DNA of 64,000 nucleotides. Origin: Magicicada septendecula. Lineage: Eukaryota; Arthropoda; Insecta; Hemiptera; Cicadidae. The stretch is from contig CM068367.1 of NCBI GenBank assembly GCA_034769895.1, positions 312,603,986 through 312,667,985 of the forward strand. The letters run 5' to 3'. A program made the position numbers and the translations under genes. The notes beneath the pieces were generated by a model. That model saw only the letters and a list, made by a program, of their open reading frames with translations, ran no database searches and was not told the origin of the DNA. How positions within the stretch are numbered: position 1 is the stretch's first letter; each line of letters opens with the position of its first letter. Below, in pieces: positions 30,573 through 44,673 of the stretch.

Positions 30573-33500
30573 TAGTGATACAGCAATTCCATTTGAAACG
30601 AACGATTTTTGTTTTTCCTAAATATTGACCTAATAATTTGGGCAAAGACCATAATATAGCTTAGCCTAAACATGTCTGGCAGAATATATCCAGAAAATAT
30701 TACGAGACTCCAATCTACTCAATGAATGTTCTCCAGTCTACTCATTACGAGACTGTAAGTTTACGAGAACCTAGTTGTTAGGTCTGTTGGTTTGAATGTT
30801 TTTATTCTTTTGATATCACTCTCTTAGACCGATGTTGATTAGAATGTGTCGCAATCTTGCCTCTACACTTAACAATGAAATAGATTTACATAAAAGTTAT
30901 ATTTTTCCATGTTCATCTGGCAGCTCATATGTTAATTAATTAAAAAAAACTTAAGAGTTCAGAAACACTGAAAAAACGACATACTCCTTCCACTAGTTAC
31001 CTCTTATTAGACGTTACAAACGATAACTATTTTCCGTAATACATTATTTTAACTGAGCTAAAGTAATAGAGCATGTTATAGATGTTTCGAGATTAAATAT
31101 GTGATTACTGTGTGTATCTGTGTGCTTGTGCATGTACAAATCCAATAAATAAATATAGATACACTTATAATACGTACACTTGAAAAGGGTTATAAATTAT
31201 GATAAAACAAATAAGGAAAGATAGCATAAGACGTTATCTTTAACAAGTTTTGTCCTGTCCCAGCGGTGAACGTCAGTTTGCCCTTAGCATGATCGTTATC
31301 TTTTAATTGCTTCAGTATTGTCTCAAGTGGTGCAGATGTAGCCAGTTTTTATAGCTACATTATATTTGTAATGTTGCACATGTTTGTAACACACACGTGT
31401 ATGTGTGTTTACGTATTGCGCGCATTAATTACAATAAATACACAAATTCGCGAGCATGTATTTAAGTAAAATAATTGCGTGTTTGAATATGTATGTACAC
31501 ATAAATGTAGGTCTATGTGCCCAATGTATAAATTTTTAACTGTAAGGTTCGTATCATGGAGACCATCGTTTCTCAATTCCTTCGCTTACATTCTTTACAC
31601 ATGCGCGCGCACGCGTTTATATTACCTCCTCCGTGAACTAATACAATACCGTGCAGTAAAGGAAAATGTGAAGTGTGTTTAATCTCTGTTTACTTGTCCT
31701 GTTCCCGTCTTTATCTCTACGACTTCCAGTTTCATTATGCCGCGCTGGTAGTTAAATATTATAGTTTGTTTTCTTTCATAACTTTAACTATTCTATATTC
31801 TTAAAATACTTAGCTTCATGTGCGTGATTCTATTAGTCTCTTCTCTAGTATTTAAATATTTCTGTTCTCATTGTATTCAAGAACACCTTCAATTACATTC
31901 ACTGTCATTCCTGCTGCTTTTATCTGTTTCGTATAATAAATCGTTTGTAATATTTCATCATAATAAAACGTGTGTCGAGCACCACCAGCCATGTTGATAT
32001 GCGTTTCCCTTTCTGAGGTATTACCAGTGTTTTGGTTGACTGCTGTTGTTTGGTGACATTGACGAGAGAGTTTTTTGGTTTCATCGTTATGATTTATTTA
32101 AGTGAATAATTGTCTTCTTTGAGAAATGTTATTACAATCTATTAGTGTTTTACAAACTGTGTTATGAATTACATTTGTTTTAGTTTACAGGTATTTAGAA
32201 ATAAATGTACACACACAAACACACATACAGATATGTGTAGGTATATGTTTACAGGTAATGGGCAATACGAACAGCTGCAACATATGCTGTTATAAAACAC
32301 TCGTAACATTAGAAATGCGAGACGTTAGCGGTTGAATGTTTGTGGTGTGCACCATTTTGTGACCTGAACTTTACGTTGGTCATAATTAGATAATTAGTCT
32401 TTGGATCTCAGGCTACATTGTATGTGTGGGTTTCAATTACACGAAATTATGCAAATGTCATACATGTGACGATACAGATTAGTAAAATGTCTCATTTTTC
32501 TTTAAAAAAAGTAAAGTACACGTGTTGCTTTATTTTCCTAAATGTAGTCAGTATGAAGATACAAATCAGTACGATTCACACCAGTAAATACATAGTTTCA
32601 TCTTTTACATTTCAAATCCTTCAGGAAGACTTAAATGAACGAACTGAACCGACCATTCGCTTGATTCAAGATGTCAGTAACTTATATAGATAAAAGGTCA
32701 AACAAGAAGCATTATGCACATAAGCAAAGAGCACTTAATACGCCCCACATAATCCGAGTACGTTGAACGCCGGCGTTGGGTAAGCTGATATTAGCGTTTC
32801 CCAGTCTAGTATCACGTAATTGATAGCCAGAGTCAATATGATTTCCATACTATTCAGAAACGTACAAGTGCCGAGAAGATGATAGATTAGCTAACAAAGT
32901 TGGGTAATGGATTCAGACCAAATACACAAGCGTAACATAAGTTACTTAGTTACAATCCGCTGGATATTCTGTATGTACGTATAGGCTGATTGTGTTTCCT
33001 TACTGTTTTCTTCTCAGAACTTGATGCAAAATGCATACTTTATTCTGCTCATGTCAAAAAGTCGGTTGAGATACAACACATTTTAGGATTTGTTAGTCAA
33101 AATCTGTTTTACAGTTTTAAGATCTGTTTTACACACAATATTAAGAATACTAAACTGATTTTCCAGTGAAGACAAGGCGCAAATTTTGTCAGAAAAAAAA
33201 GTTTCCTAAATCTTTTAAATTCCACAGGAGATGCAAACTACAATATTTAACAAAAAGTGTATGCGTTTTATTTTAACACATGTTAAACTACAAAAAAGTG
33301 CAGACAAAAAGTTGTTTAAATCCTTGTCCTGTATCAAACTAAGCCTATTTCAACGCAAATCAGAACATAGTGTTTTTCTCTGAAAATATTTTTAGATTTA
33401 GGAGCACCACAAACTAAAAACAGAAGGCAAAATTTTATGAAAATTGTAAAGTCTGCGTGTAGAATTAACTTATGAGAAATTTTATTCAAAATACAAACTC

Positions 33501-36500
33501 GGAAATTTTAATAAGTATAAAAAATTAATATCTCTCAGCACGCCTTGTAAATTTTGGACAAACTTCAAAACGTTTTTAAACAATGTTTGCAATGTGCTCA
33601 ATACAAGGTCCACAAACCTGGTGTCTGTTAACTAACGGAGAACTGTAGTAAGAATGAATGAAAGAATAAACGAATAAAATCCCGTTGGTAGTTGTTCCTC
33701 GGTAGTTAATTCAGACTTTGTTAGGAATAAATGAAAGAACAAATAGAATTCAGTCGTATTGGGAGAGCCAGTCAGTCATTTGAGTCGGTTTCAGATCCGG
33801 TCCATTACCAAGATCTAGAACCGGTGAGCCGACTCACCGCAACGAACGATTACTCCCATCACTATTCGGTAATAAGAAACTCTAAATATAATCCAACCGT
33901 AACACATATGTGCAAAGCCTAAGAGAAAAAGAATGTGAGATGAATAGTAGGCTCGCGCTTTATGTATAAATTTAAGGCAGACACGAATACATGTACAGCA
34001 ACACTGTGGAAAAATAATAAATCAAAATTTTTAAAATCAAAAGTTGAACGACAGATTAACTCAAAATCAACAACAGTTAATAGCACAATTTTTCAAACTC
34101 ATATTTTGATGCTGAAAAACCAGAGAAAATTATGTGAGTTGGTACACAACAAGGAATAAAGTAACAAACATTTTTAGATGTAATTAACGTTGTTCGGTGT
34201 AAAGTTAAGGGATGGTGTAATTACCACACGTGCCCTATGTAGTACCATACACTAACGTCTCTTCCGTACACTAATATAGTCTGCCTGTTCACTGAAATCA
34301 TTGCATTGTTTCTAATTACTGAAATCATGTGAAAATAATATAACATAATTATTAAATGAAATATAATAAATACAAAATAAACTAATCTTCATTAAAATAT
34401 TTTAATAAATGTGGAACAAAGGAAATAATAAAGCTATGGTAAAATTAAATTAAATTTTCCACATCTGCATAATGAAATGAAAAAAGTTGTCGCACACAAA
34501 AGGAAATCGAACACCTAAAATGCATTCTCTTCTGTACCGTCTGTACTGTATAAATTAGATTCTACTGTTTTTAATTTGATTTTTTTACATTCTAAAGAGA
34601 CATTAGAAAAGAGACAAAACATTTTGATTGGTAGGAGAAACTCAAGCGGAATCGTTTTATTTATAAAATTTGAATTGTTAATAAGTTAATTTAGTTGCGA
34701 GGGGATTCTGCCTATCATATTCATCAAGTGAGAGACGTTCAGAACGGTGGCAACGCTCGCAACAGAAATTACATTGACGTCGATATCTATAGAATCGACA
34801 TCCTTCGAGCAATCACGATTATTGACAAAATGTGCTACATTGTTATTGACAGTATAACCTACACCATAATAAGTTGTGATGATTATTATTATTTCTTCAA
34901 TAACATTTTCATCTCAAAAATTAAAATAAGTCACTGTTACAATACACTATTAAAAGTTTTGAAAATATTAATTATATTATTGGCTGTTATATTATAGCCA
35001 TTAAATTAACACTACTCAATGCAGACGACCTTCTTAACATCACTGAATGTTTATTACCAATAAATATATTAATTCTGTAAAGTATTAAAAGTCTTTCTAC
35101 GATTGTCATATTCAGCTAAATGTCACCAAACGTACGCAACTGCATTATCCGGAAGGTAAGAAACACAATTACATTACGAACAATGATATGTCATGCATCC
35201 AGTACTCGTGGTTTTCTTACTGAAATATTTTACAACCATTTTACAACACATCATTTTTGAAAAAAAATAATATTAATGGTAATAATAAAACGAAACGGCA
35301 TATTCATTGCAGCATATATGGGATCGAAAGGTTACGGAATCGATAATTTTAAGATGCTTTTCTAGACGGTAGGAAAGTGAAATGAATTTTTAACGGTGGA
35401 CACATTAATTACACAGTCAGTATTATTGTTTTATAAAGGGTGCCCTCTATAGACATTTACGTGTAAAATGAGTTTTTCTATAGAAAAGTGTGACAACATT
35501 ATCTATTAACGAATCCTTATATCCAAATGCAAAACTCATTTCAGAATCAGTTTTCTGTCACTATTATCATAGAACAGTAGAGGTGTACAGTCGATAGCCA
35601 CACAAGCATCGACTATAGTATGCACAAGTAATAGCTGTCATAGTACTCCTAAACGTAGTTGTACATTGAAGGGTAGGTTAATGTATTCCTATCACTAACT
35701 TTAAAAATAAGATTTTCACTAAACTCTATTATTCCTGTATGTGAGTGGTATGAATATTTATTTGGCTAAGTACTTACTTTATTATAAGTTACTAATAATT
35801 GTCTAAATATTGGTACGCCTGAATTCGTAGTGTTTGTTAAAGGCTCCAGTTTTTTTTTTTTTTTTACTTCTGTTAAATAAAAAACAGAATTCTTGTTATA
35901 CTTAGACTTACATAATGTAAAAAATAAATATTCCTTGTAAACTTATAACTTTGATGTGTGCATATGTAACGTTAAAGTATCCAAAACAACACAGCAGTAG
36001 CAAATCATTACGTTTGCTTGCGCAGTCATAATTCAGCCGGTTTGTAGCAACTGTTGTCCAGCCATAAGTCTGCACTGTCCACAATTGTGGTGCGGGCGCA
36101 TGTGTTTCTAATGTTTTCAGGACATTTTCAACAGACAGTCCACTGTTGTTTTCCTGCTACGAGTTTCCAATTGACTTTCAGAGCAATTTATTTCTTTCAA
36201 AGTGAAGTACGTTCGCCCGTCTGTTGTCTCACCAAACTAGTTTCTTTCAGTACATTCCTATGTAGCACAGTCACATTTCTGGAGAAAATCATTTCTGAAT
36301 ACACGACAGACAAATTCGATTTCAAACAGCATCAATAGTTCGCAGAACTCCATTAAGTAAAGCGTAATATCATCTTCACTTTAAGTCTAACGAGCGAATC
36401 TTTCAAAAAATCAGCGACTTGTAAATAACTTAGGCCTACATCTTATTTCATATTTTCGGTTAAGTATTTAATAGTAGTAAGTTGTAGTTCTAGTTTCTAG

Positions 36501-39500
36501 TAAAACTATTTTTGGTTAGACGATTGTTTGAATCATATTGTAATTGTCTGTTTGTAGCTTGAACCTTCATCAGATACAAGATGATATTAAACCTTTGCTA
36601 AATGGAAATTTAAAACGATACCACTTTGTTAGGATACATTGACAATGCATGTGCATCAAATTAACTGACTGAAAAAGACCTAATCTAAAGTTAACTGAAA
36701 ACAGTTAGGCCTAAATAAGCAGGATTACAGAAGCATAATAATACTTGCATAATGGCATTCATGTTTAGGTTAATTCCTATTTCAGTAACTGAAAACAATA
36801 ATGTAATTTAATCTTGGTTTAGTCATGTCTTGTCATGCCTCCCAGCTGAAACATGATATTATTGTATACTGGAATGGAGGCCAGGTTCATCAGGATCATC
36901 ATGATTGTTAATTATGCATGCATTCATGTTTGTATATTTTTATATGCATTTATATTTTTATATAAATCTGTTTTTTAAATCATCACAATATGCTACACAT
37001 CTAGCCATTACGCTTAAAAATAACATAATTTTTTAACTAAGAATCAAAAGTGATGTTTTTGAGATTTTCAAAAATTACAATTTGCAGAGAAGCTTAGAAA
37101 ACTTAATTTCTTATAACTGTTTTGTGTTCATATCAAATTAAAGGCTTCTGAAAAAGCTTTAAAAGAAGCTTTATCAGAGCTCTTTCACGCCCAATAATTG
37201 TAACAGTATGGAATTTTCCTTTAAACGGTATGTAATATACACAAAATTTTGCATGTTTCCATTTTTTTAAATTTATTTTAAAAAACTACCGACCCAAATA
37301 TCTAAAATTTGTATTTTTTGTAAAACTTATAAGTTTGTAAAACGTATACACAAAAACCCATTGGAAGGTAAGTCATAAAGATTCATACCCCTTGTGTTTT
37401 AACATAGAATGACCCTACATGACCTTTGTGATATAAATTCCTCCCGATGGAATATCAATAAAGCTTTTATAATTGGCACAAGTAAGCTTATTTTATTTTT
37501 ACTTCATGTTTCTGAATTACACAGTAACTTTTTTTTATTTTTCATAACATTTATATAAACTTTTTATTATGGTTGATGTTATATTATGGTCTGCAGTCGA
37601 AAATTTACATTAGTAAAGCAACACAGTTAGTACGTACGTCCGTTTTAATAAAAATAATATTAATCGATCATTACCATCATTTAATGGACGGGACCTCAAC
37701 ACACTAACAGTATTAAATAGCTTACTGGAATAGCTTTAGAATTACTGGGCAGGCAGAAGAAGTTGAGTGGTCCACTTAGTGAATGACATCAATTTTGCTG
37801 CGATATTTTGTAATACTCTAGTTAACGATATGATCATCTCCTTTTAGAGGTTGTTATTCCAGTATTCGTGCAACTAGTGAGCAATTTAAAATAATTTTAG
37901 TTTCACTTAAAGGAGTTTGTTTGTTTAATTCAATACTTTTTGTTAGTTCCTATTAAATACGAACAATAAAATTTCTCAAAGTGTAAATGTGCACCTAATA
38001 TAGCACGAAAATAGCGTTTTTAAAACCAACTGATCAGGCTCAAAAATATGCGTATTTTCAAGATGTCAAACATTTGATCTCATTTTGAAAATATTTAGCG
38101 ACCTAAGAATGAAATAAGTCGCGATTAGTACCAGCTTCTATAATTTACAATAACAGAGTTTCTCTATTGGCTGGAGAGAGAAATATACTGGTTACCAAAT
38201 TTAGTAATATCTTTAAGTGTAAAAATGAGTGCAGTTTAAAATGTTTAGCAATTCGTAAAGAAAATATTATATTCTATGGATCTATAGAAATATTATTAAA
38301 ATGTGTAGTCACAGAATAACAAGAAGCAAGAAAACTTCAAGTGCATAAAATGAGTCTCTGTTGCATTATTTGTTATTAAGTACAATAAATATTGTACAAT
38401 TATTCAATAATCAATATTCAGTGTTGTGAAAGTTACAAAGTAGTTACATATATTTATACTGGCGCAAAACATTAGTAAGTTCTTGAAATAACAGCTTGTT
38501 GAGTCGTGGCGATGTTAACGTACAGAATTAATGAAAAGGCCATTTACTGTAAATTTTATTTTGCGTGGGGAACTCTTCAATACGGAGTAATCAGCATCAG
38601 CGTGACACAAAGTGTCACTTTTCGTATCTTCACAGCGTAGCAGAATCTGCTAATTTCCAGGGAAAATCTCTGTAATACACATAATGTTTTCGTTACTGCG
38701 TTTATCTCAAGATAATTTTGTTTTTCAGGGAACGTCCTCTGTTATTTGTCACGTTTGTTTACGACGTCAGCTCAGGTTTACTTCTTTTCCGGAAACAGAC
38801 TTTCTCTATGTGCGGAATCAGCCTCAACCCAATCCTCAGTGTTTTATTATTTCCTAAAATGTTTCTATAATAATCAACAAATAATAATAATTGAAAATCA
38901 TTTCTGTATTTATGTTAGATACAATAGATATTAAGTAACACACACTAGATTTGATTGCATAATTACTGTATGTATATGTAAAATTGAAACCTGGTTTTGT
39001 AATTACTGTTCGTAATATTTAATGACACGTTACATAGCTTCGAACATTTCGTAATATATAATGACAAAGTAAACTATAAAATATAGTTTTATAGCAAATT
39101 TTAAAATATGTCTTGTTTAGTTTCGTAGTTATAGCTATTACTGAAGTATAAACAAGCTTTATTAAAACTATAAACTCTCCTTTATTTAGAACATATAAAA
39201 TCTAACCTATAAAATAGTTATAACGATTTATTTGTATTAAGACAGCTTGTAGTATCCAATTACATGAATAGTTATGCCATTTTAATTTTTCTTACGTGTT
39301 TTTTCTACTTTTCTTTGATCGTCAAAGAAGATATAATTTAAATAGGAACTATTTTTAAACCAGGCGTTTTTAAAGTTCTTACTTCTTTGCCTTTGAAGTT
39401 AACAAATGAATACTTCTTCGAGTTTGTTTCATAAAAATCGTCCCAGTTATTTCACTTTCAAGAATGAAAAAGTATAATATTCACAATCGGAGGATTAGCA

Positions 39501-40020
39501 TTTGAATATATCGAATTTAGTATTCATTTTATTTGTGGATCCATGTATTTGATCTCAGTTGTTTTCTGCTGCATAAGGTACACAATTTTTAATATTTTGT
39601 GTAGCTATGCAAAATATTAGGTACCTTAAATCGTTAACTTATTCAGGTACCTTATACATTATGTTCACATCGTATTTATAGTTGTTCGTACATAATAAGA
39701 ACTTCTAGTTTCTAGTTTCTTCGTAAAATGCTTTATACTTTATGAAACGTTGATGTCCATATTTCCCTTAATAAATACAGTAAGCAAAAAATAATAATTT
39801 GTAAATGCCTTTCATCTCTTTGTTAAATAATACAGTCGTTGATAAGGAAGGTAAATAAATGAAAAGTGAATATAATTCTACAGGTCTCATTAGATTAAAG
39901 TAATATTTACATTGAAAACTATAGTTTCAAATTAAGTGGGAAAATATTAACTTAGTTTTTCATATATTTCATATTAAATGTAATGACCAAAGAGATGATT
40001 AATCCGAACGCGCGCACGTG
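30573..40020. other. AT-rich non-coding DNA, nothing recognised
   Basis: About 9.4 kb without a recognised gene or repeat family. Minor items are a T-run at about 35850-35866 and a short stretch near 33650-33850 with repeated GAATGAAAGAAYAAA-like words followed by ACCGGT-containing palindromes. Open frames of 60-100 codons here have no domain and often low complexity. Confidence 0.5.
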
Positions 40021-40033
40021 TATGTGTGTGTGT

Positions 40034-40118
<85 letters not shown>

Positions 40119-40190
40119 CGTGCCTTTGACCAAAGAGGTGACTAATCCACATCCGCGCGCGCGCGCGTACACACACACACACAGACTCTT
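40021..40190. repeat. Composite GA/GT/CG microsatellite with duplicated flanks
   Basis: A (GA)n run (about 40033-40068) passes directly into a (GT)n run (to about 40117), followed after 33 bp by (CG)n and (CA)n (about 40155-40183). The unique word GACCAAAGAGRTGAYTAATCC occurs on both sides (39987 and 40128), each time leading into a CG-rich run, so the flank was duplicated with the repeat. Alternating CG/CA tracts are prone to Z-DNA. Confidence 0.9.
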
Positions 40191-41754
40191 GTTGATTTAA
40201 ATTATCAGCAACTGAAACTTGTTATCTCGTAGTATATTATGAGACCAAACTATTGAATTTAGACTAAGGAAAGTAACTTTGCGAAACGAATGGACGTTAA
40301 AAAATTGTTCCTTAGAAACTTAATAGTCGCTTTTGCAAAACATAATTTTATTAATAACATAATTGTCTATATCTGAAACTTTATACCTTAAGCCCATTAA
40401 AATATGGATTATTAGTAGCTATATACTCACAGAACCTCGCAACTTATGTTGTACACAAACATGACCTTTGAACGAAATAGTAACAAAGTACCTGAAACAG
40501 AATACAAAGACACACTTTAGCAACATTGCATGCAAAACACACACACATGCACTGGCTTACTAGAAAATGGTACTCTCGCTTCAATCAATAAGCAACAGAA
40601 GTTACACATTATTGCGATACGTCTATTTTAACGGTCAGGTGTAGGCCTAATCATCACAATCATGATCATCTGTAAAATATGACGTAATATTTCATAGAGG
40701 ACCCCATAAAAGAACAAAATACAAATCATTCTGCGAAATAAAAATACTAATTACTGTAAGTGAGTGCAATGAAATCCTCAGTTTATGGACAAATGGATCT
40801 ACAGTAGTGTACATTTTATTCAAATAGCAAATGCAGAAAGTTTTTCGTAGAAAGTTGTTTTCAAAACTTGCAAAGCAAAAGGTGCAAAAACGAAGGGGAA
40901 TGTTCTGGGAGGGAGACTTCAGATAAAGAATGTTATCGTTTATCCAGGAAGTTTCAACGACAGAACAAGCAATATTCACCTACTCAAAAAACTTGAGGAC
41001 TATGAGATTATCGTTAGTGGGCAACCCAGCAGTAAAAGGCGGGAAAAATGACAGCTAGACAGTACGGCCTGGATTGTGTTGGTCTTACTGTCTACGATGT
41101 TTAATTTATTGATATCCCTTTCTGTGGTTGTATTGTACATGATCTAGTAGGTTTATATGTCCATTCAGTTCGATACATCGACCCGTAGGTATTCATGCAT
41201 GTTACGAGCTACTGTTAACGATCACGGGGGAAGAGTTACTAACTAGACCTAAGAGTTCCTGAAAACAATTCACAAAGTAATGGATAATAATAGACAAAGT
41301 GGTAAAAATATTAGGGTATTTCAAATTATAGATATTTCACAGAAAAATGTAGCATTACACATTTATTAGTAACAATTGATTTTCGGTGAGCTACGGTACG
41401 TTTAGAGTAGTAACGGGTGCGAGATTTCATGCGACTGTTGGTAGAAATAATTACAACTGTTTCAAAAGGAATTAAAGAAAAATCCACCAGCGTCTGTTAC
41501 CGTGTGGTGTACTGTAGCCTATCGTCGTATGGCGTAGTAGGATCTTATATTTTAAGAATGAGGATGAGGATTTTGGGAATTAAAATTTGTTGGGCGTCTT
41601 CCTACTACTGCCACGTTGGCTCGATACACCGCACTGATCGAAAACTTTGTTGCGAAAACGACTGCTCCAACAAAACAGATCAACGTCACACACACGAGGA
41701 ATGGCGGTAGCAATTGTATGCCGATCGCTTGGCAACTGTTTAATTTCGGTTGAC
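40191..41754. other. Non-coding DNA, nothing recognised
   Basis: No gene recognised. From about 41400 the G+C content rises towards the transposase remnant, so part of 41400-41754 may belong to the same decayed transposon. Confidence 0.4.
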
Positions 41755-41951
41755 GGTAACAATTACCTCCGAGATCCCATGACCGGTCAGCGTGCAACTA
41801 CAATCGACCTGCCACGACAGAAGTACTGAAAGCAAAGATTCGAGAGGAAATCGCCAATAGCCCTATTGAAATAATACGTCCAACAATGACGACTGTCGCT
41901 AAGAGAGTGGAGGAACGTCTGAGGAAAGTAGAGTACATCCAAAGAAAAAAT
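41755..41951 (+). pseudogene. Tc1/mariner-type transposase C-terminus, remnant
   Basis: Plus-strand translation reads RPATTEVLKAKIREEIANSP, then RPTMTTVAKRVEERLRKVE, ending in a TGA near 41953. This is the helical C-terminal tail of IS630/Tc1/mariner-superfamily transposases found across insects, which normally follows the last catalytic residue. The final glycine-rich end of the family is not recognisable. The catalytic core is absent or too decayed to see upstream. Terminal inverted repeats were not found. Confidence 0.6.
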
Positions 41952-42919
41952 TGAAAATAAAAATTGGAGTATATTATTCTTAAATAGTACAAGGATTTCG
42001 TAAATTAAGTCCCACTAATACATTTAATATCAAATATTATTTTCTTAAAAATAAACATATTCCAAAATACCTTGTTATTATAAAGCACACTTTAGTGGAC
42101 AGTATGTAGGCGGTATACGAAGGGCAGGCATAGAGGTAGTTAGATACTTCAGTTTTTAGATCACTACTTTAATGAATTCTGTGAATTGTAAGCAACTTTG
42201 AAGAGGAATCTGTCAACTTCAAGTTACATTAAGTGACTAAATAAAACTTAAATTTTTCTATTGTCGCTAATTAAAATTTTGTATTGTTAACAAATATCTA
42301 AAGAAGCCCAATAGTACTTGAGCGTATCAATATTTATTCCAGGTTAATATCATCATCTGATACAAATTAAATATCAATTATAAAAATTACTGACTTCAGA
42401 AACGCCTCTAAAAATTTCTTAAGCTGCTAAATGAAAAAATTTAATAATTCACATAACAGTCGCACTGCACATTATATTTCCCAAACTAACATTATAAATT
42501 GTGGAAGGAACGTCACTCGTCAATGTCATACTGAGTTTACAATTAAAGTTTATTTGTAGGGATCGCAATGAACGAAATTCAAAGCACATTCATCTCCAGG
42601 TGGGAACAGTTGGGTCATCAGTAGGTTAGTTTCCGAGAGACAACACATAAATACTGTTTCACCGAGGTGCAGATATTTCTACAACTTTCTTCGCATAAAG
42701 AATTACAGAGCAGATGCGTTAAAGAAAAAATGATTTCACGTCGCGGACTTTATTTTTATTTTACATTGGATACTTGTGTTGGTCAGAGTACAGGTTCATG
42801 TTACTGTGGGTTATGTAAAAAAGATACACTATCTTGAATATTGGAATCCAATTTTCCTAAAATACGCACACCGTATTAGTACTAACATTAAATTTAAGAT
42901 CCAACGCACGTTTCTTAGA
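41952..42919. other. Non-coding DNA into which the BEL element inserted
   Basis: AT-rich sequence with no recognised gene. It continues at 49232 on the other side of the insertion; the two flanks meet at a CTAAT target. Confidence 0.6.
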
Positions 42920-42924
42920 CTAAT

Positions 42925-43529
42925 TGTTAGATCCGGTCCGAGTGGACCTAAAAAATGTTGATGTCGGCACGTGTGTACCAAAAAATGTTCTATTAGGAAG
43001 AATGATGTTTGTAGTGCTATTGCCAGGATGCAGAATAATAACGATAGTGGACTGTATAATACATTTATTAAGTTTCTGCTGTACACTTAAATCATGGTGT
43101 TGAGATTGGCTAAGTCTGAACAGATTTTCATTTTGAATAAACAGAGTCATTAAGAACGCTACATGTTAGATGAGGCGCAAATGTGCGGCACTCAGATTAA
43201 AATGTTAAGGCCTAAGGCCTAGACGAATGTCGTATGAATTGTCGTAAGACTTGAGGCGCGAGTACGCGTCACTCAAGCTACATGAAAAAGAATTAGCAAT
43301 GTATTGCTAATGTATTGCAAGTATGCAATATATGTTGTGGCCTAAGGCCTACAGTGATTGTCTGACGACAAGAAAAATGAATGATGACAGAACAAGCGAG
43401 CAAACGTAATGACGTCTGCCGCCTGCCGTAGCTCGGACAACTGTAACGTTGTAAAAACATGATAAGCACAATTTGAAAACGTACAGATTAGCCAACCTAT
43501 TAATGCGAAAATTACCACATTACTGTCCA
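42925..43529 (-). repeat. BEL/Pao 3' LTR
   Basis: 605 bp with TG...CA ends, matching 48622-49226 at all but five positions (near 43013, 43129, 43149, 43353 and 43423). A minus-strand AATAAA near 43064-43069 could serve as the polyadenylation signal. Two inner AGGCCTAAGGCCT-type words (43208 and 43339) form small palindromes. Confidence 0.95.
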
Positions 43530-44673
43530 TAACTGCCCGCAAAAAATCAAAGGATTTTTTAATACATTTTAATAACTTATTATAGAAAAATACAGAGTTC
43601 TTAATAATAAAGTCAATCTCAATAAGTTGTATTGAACCTTGAGTTTGAAATCTTAGATAACAGTTATTACATTAACTGTTTAGAGATAAGCTTGAGTGAT
43701 GATAAGAGTTGAGCAGGCCAAAGTCGGCTTGCAACCTGATTATACATGAGTATAAATGCAAGATTAGCAATGTATTGCCAATATATATTGTATGTATACA
43801 ATATTAAACAATATAAGACATGAAAATACATGGTTTGAAAATGTTTAATGATGAATAATCGGTGACTCATCACATGATGGGCCCGATAAATTATAACATT
43901 TATGCAAGTCATAATGGTTATCTTGAACCAGATAAGACCAGTAGACCTATACAATAGTATTGAATACAATGAACAAACAAAATTATTATAAAATTATACA
44001 AGTAAAGACATACATTTAACATGACGCTTTATAGTTTGCACGATGCCTGCTATACCTGATGTTTCAGGAATATACAATAAATTGTTATGTGAAAACAAGC
44101 TATACATAGTTGAATGATTGCAAGCACAAAGTGTAATGACATGTATGTCATAATTAAAGCATGAATAATAATTGTGCAATACATGATCACAAAATACAAA
44201 TACAAAATACAATATAAAAATATAGGCGTGGCGTATGGTTATAGACAGTAGATGCGGATAAAACAACGTGTTTTACATAGATACAAGTTATACATAATAA
44301 ATACAATAGAAATCGGTTTAGATAATTACAAAATGTAATACATGTGTTGAACAATTGTGAGAAATAAATTCATAGAGTAACAAAATATCACACATATTGA
44401 CAAAATGTGCGAGAAAATGCATAAAAACAATAGTAAGCAAAGACATGAGGCATAAATCAAATGTTGCATATACGAAAATACAAAATAATAATTAAAGCCT
44501 TGCATATTAAATAAACTGACACTTGCTTGAGTAAAACAAACAGTTTCTGAATCAAAAATATACAAATTAAAGCTTATGCTAAAAACAAAAGTGCTTATAA
44601 CTAACAAAATCTTCTTAGAACATCTGATTTATGTATTTTTGGCAAATATATACAAAGGAAAATAAACCCTTTT
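43530..44673 (-). other. BEL 3' non-coding region and polypurine-like tract
   Basis: AT-rich sequence between the integrase stop and the 3' LTR. Three minus-strand frames of 90-100 codons (43667-43969, 43994-44266, 44326-44607) are hydrophobic and unlike any envelope or accessory protein that I can name, so I treat them as chance frames. Immediately inside the LTR, minus-strand GCGGGCAGTTA (about 43530-43540) is the best candidate for the polypurine tract, though it contains pyrimidines. Confidence 0.5.

Noticed and set aside
43667..44607. Three hydrophobic open frames after the BEL integrase as a possible envelope gene
   Set aside because: No signal peptide followed by a fusion or membrane-anchor pattern, frames are short and disconnected, and composition follows the AT-rich background.
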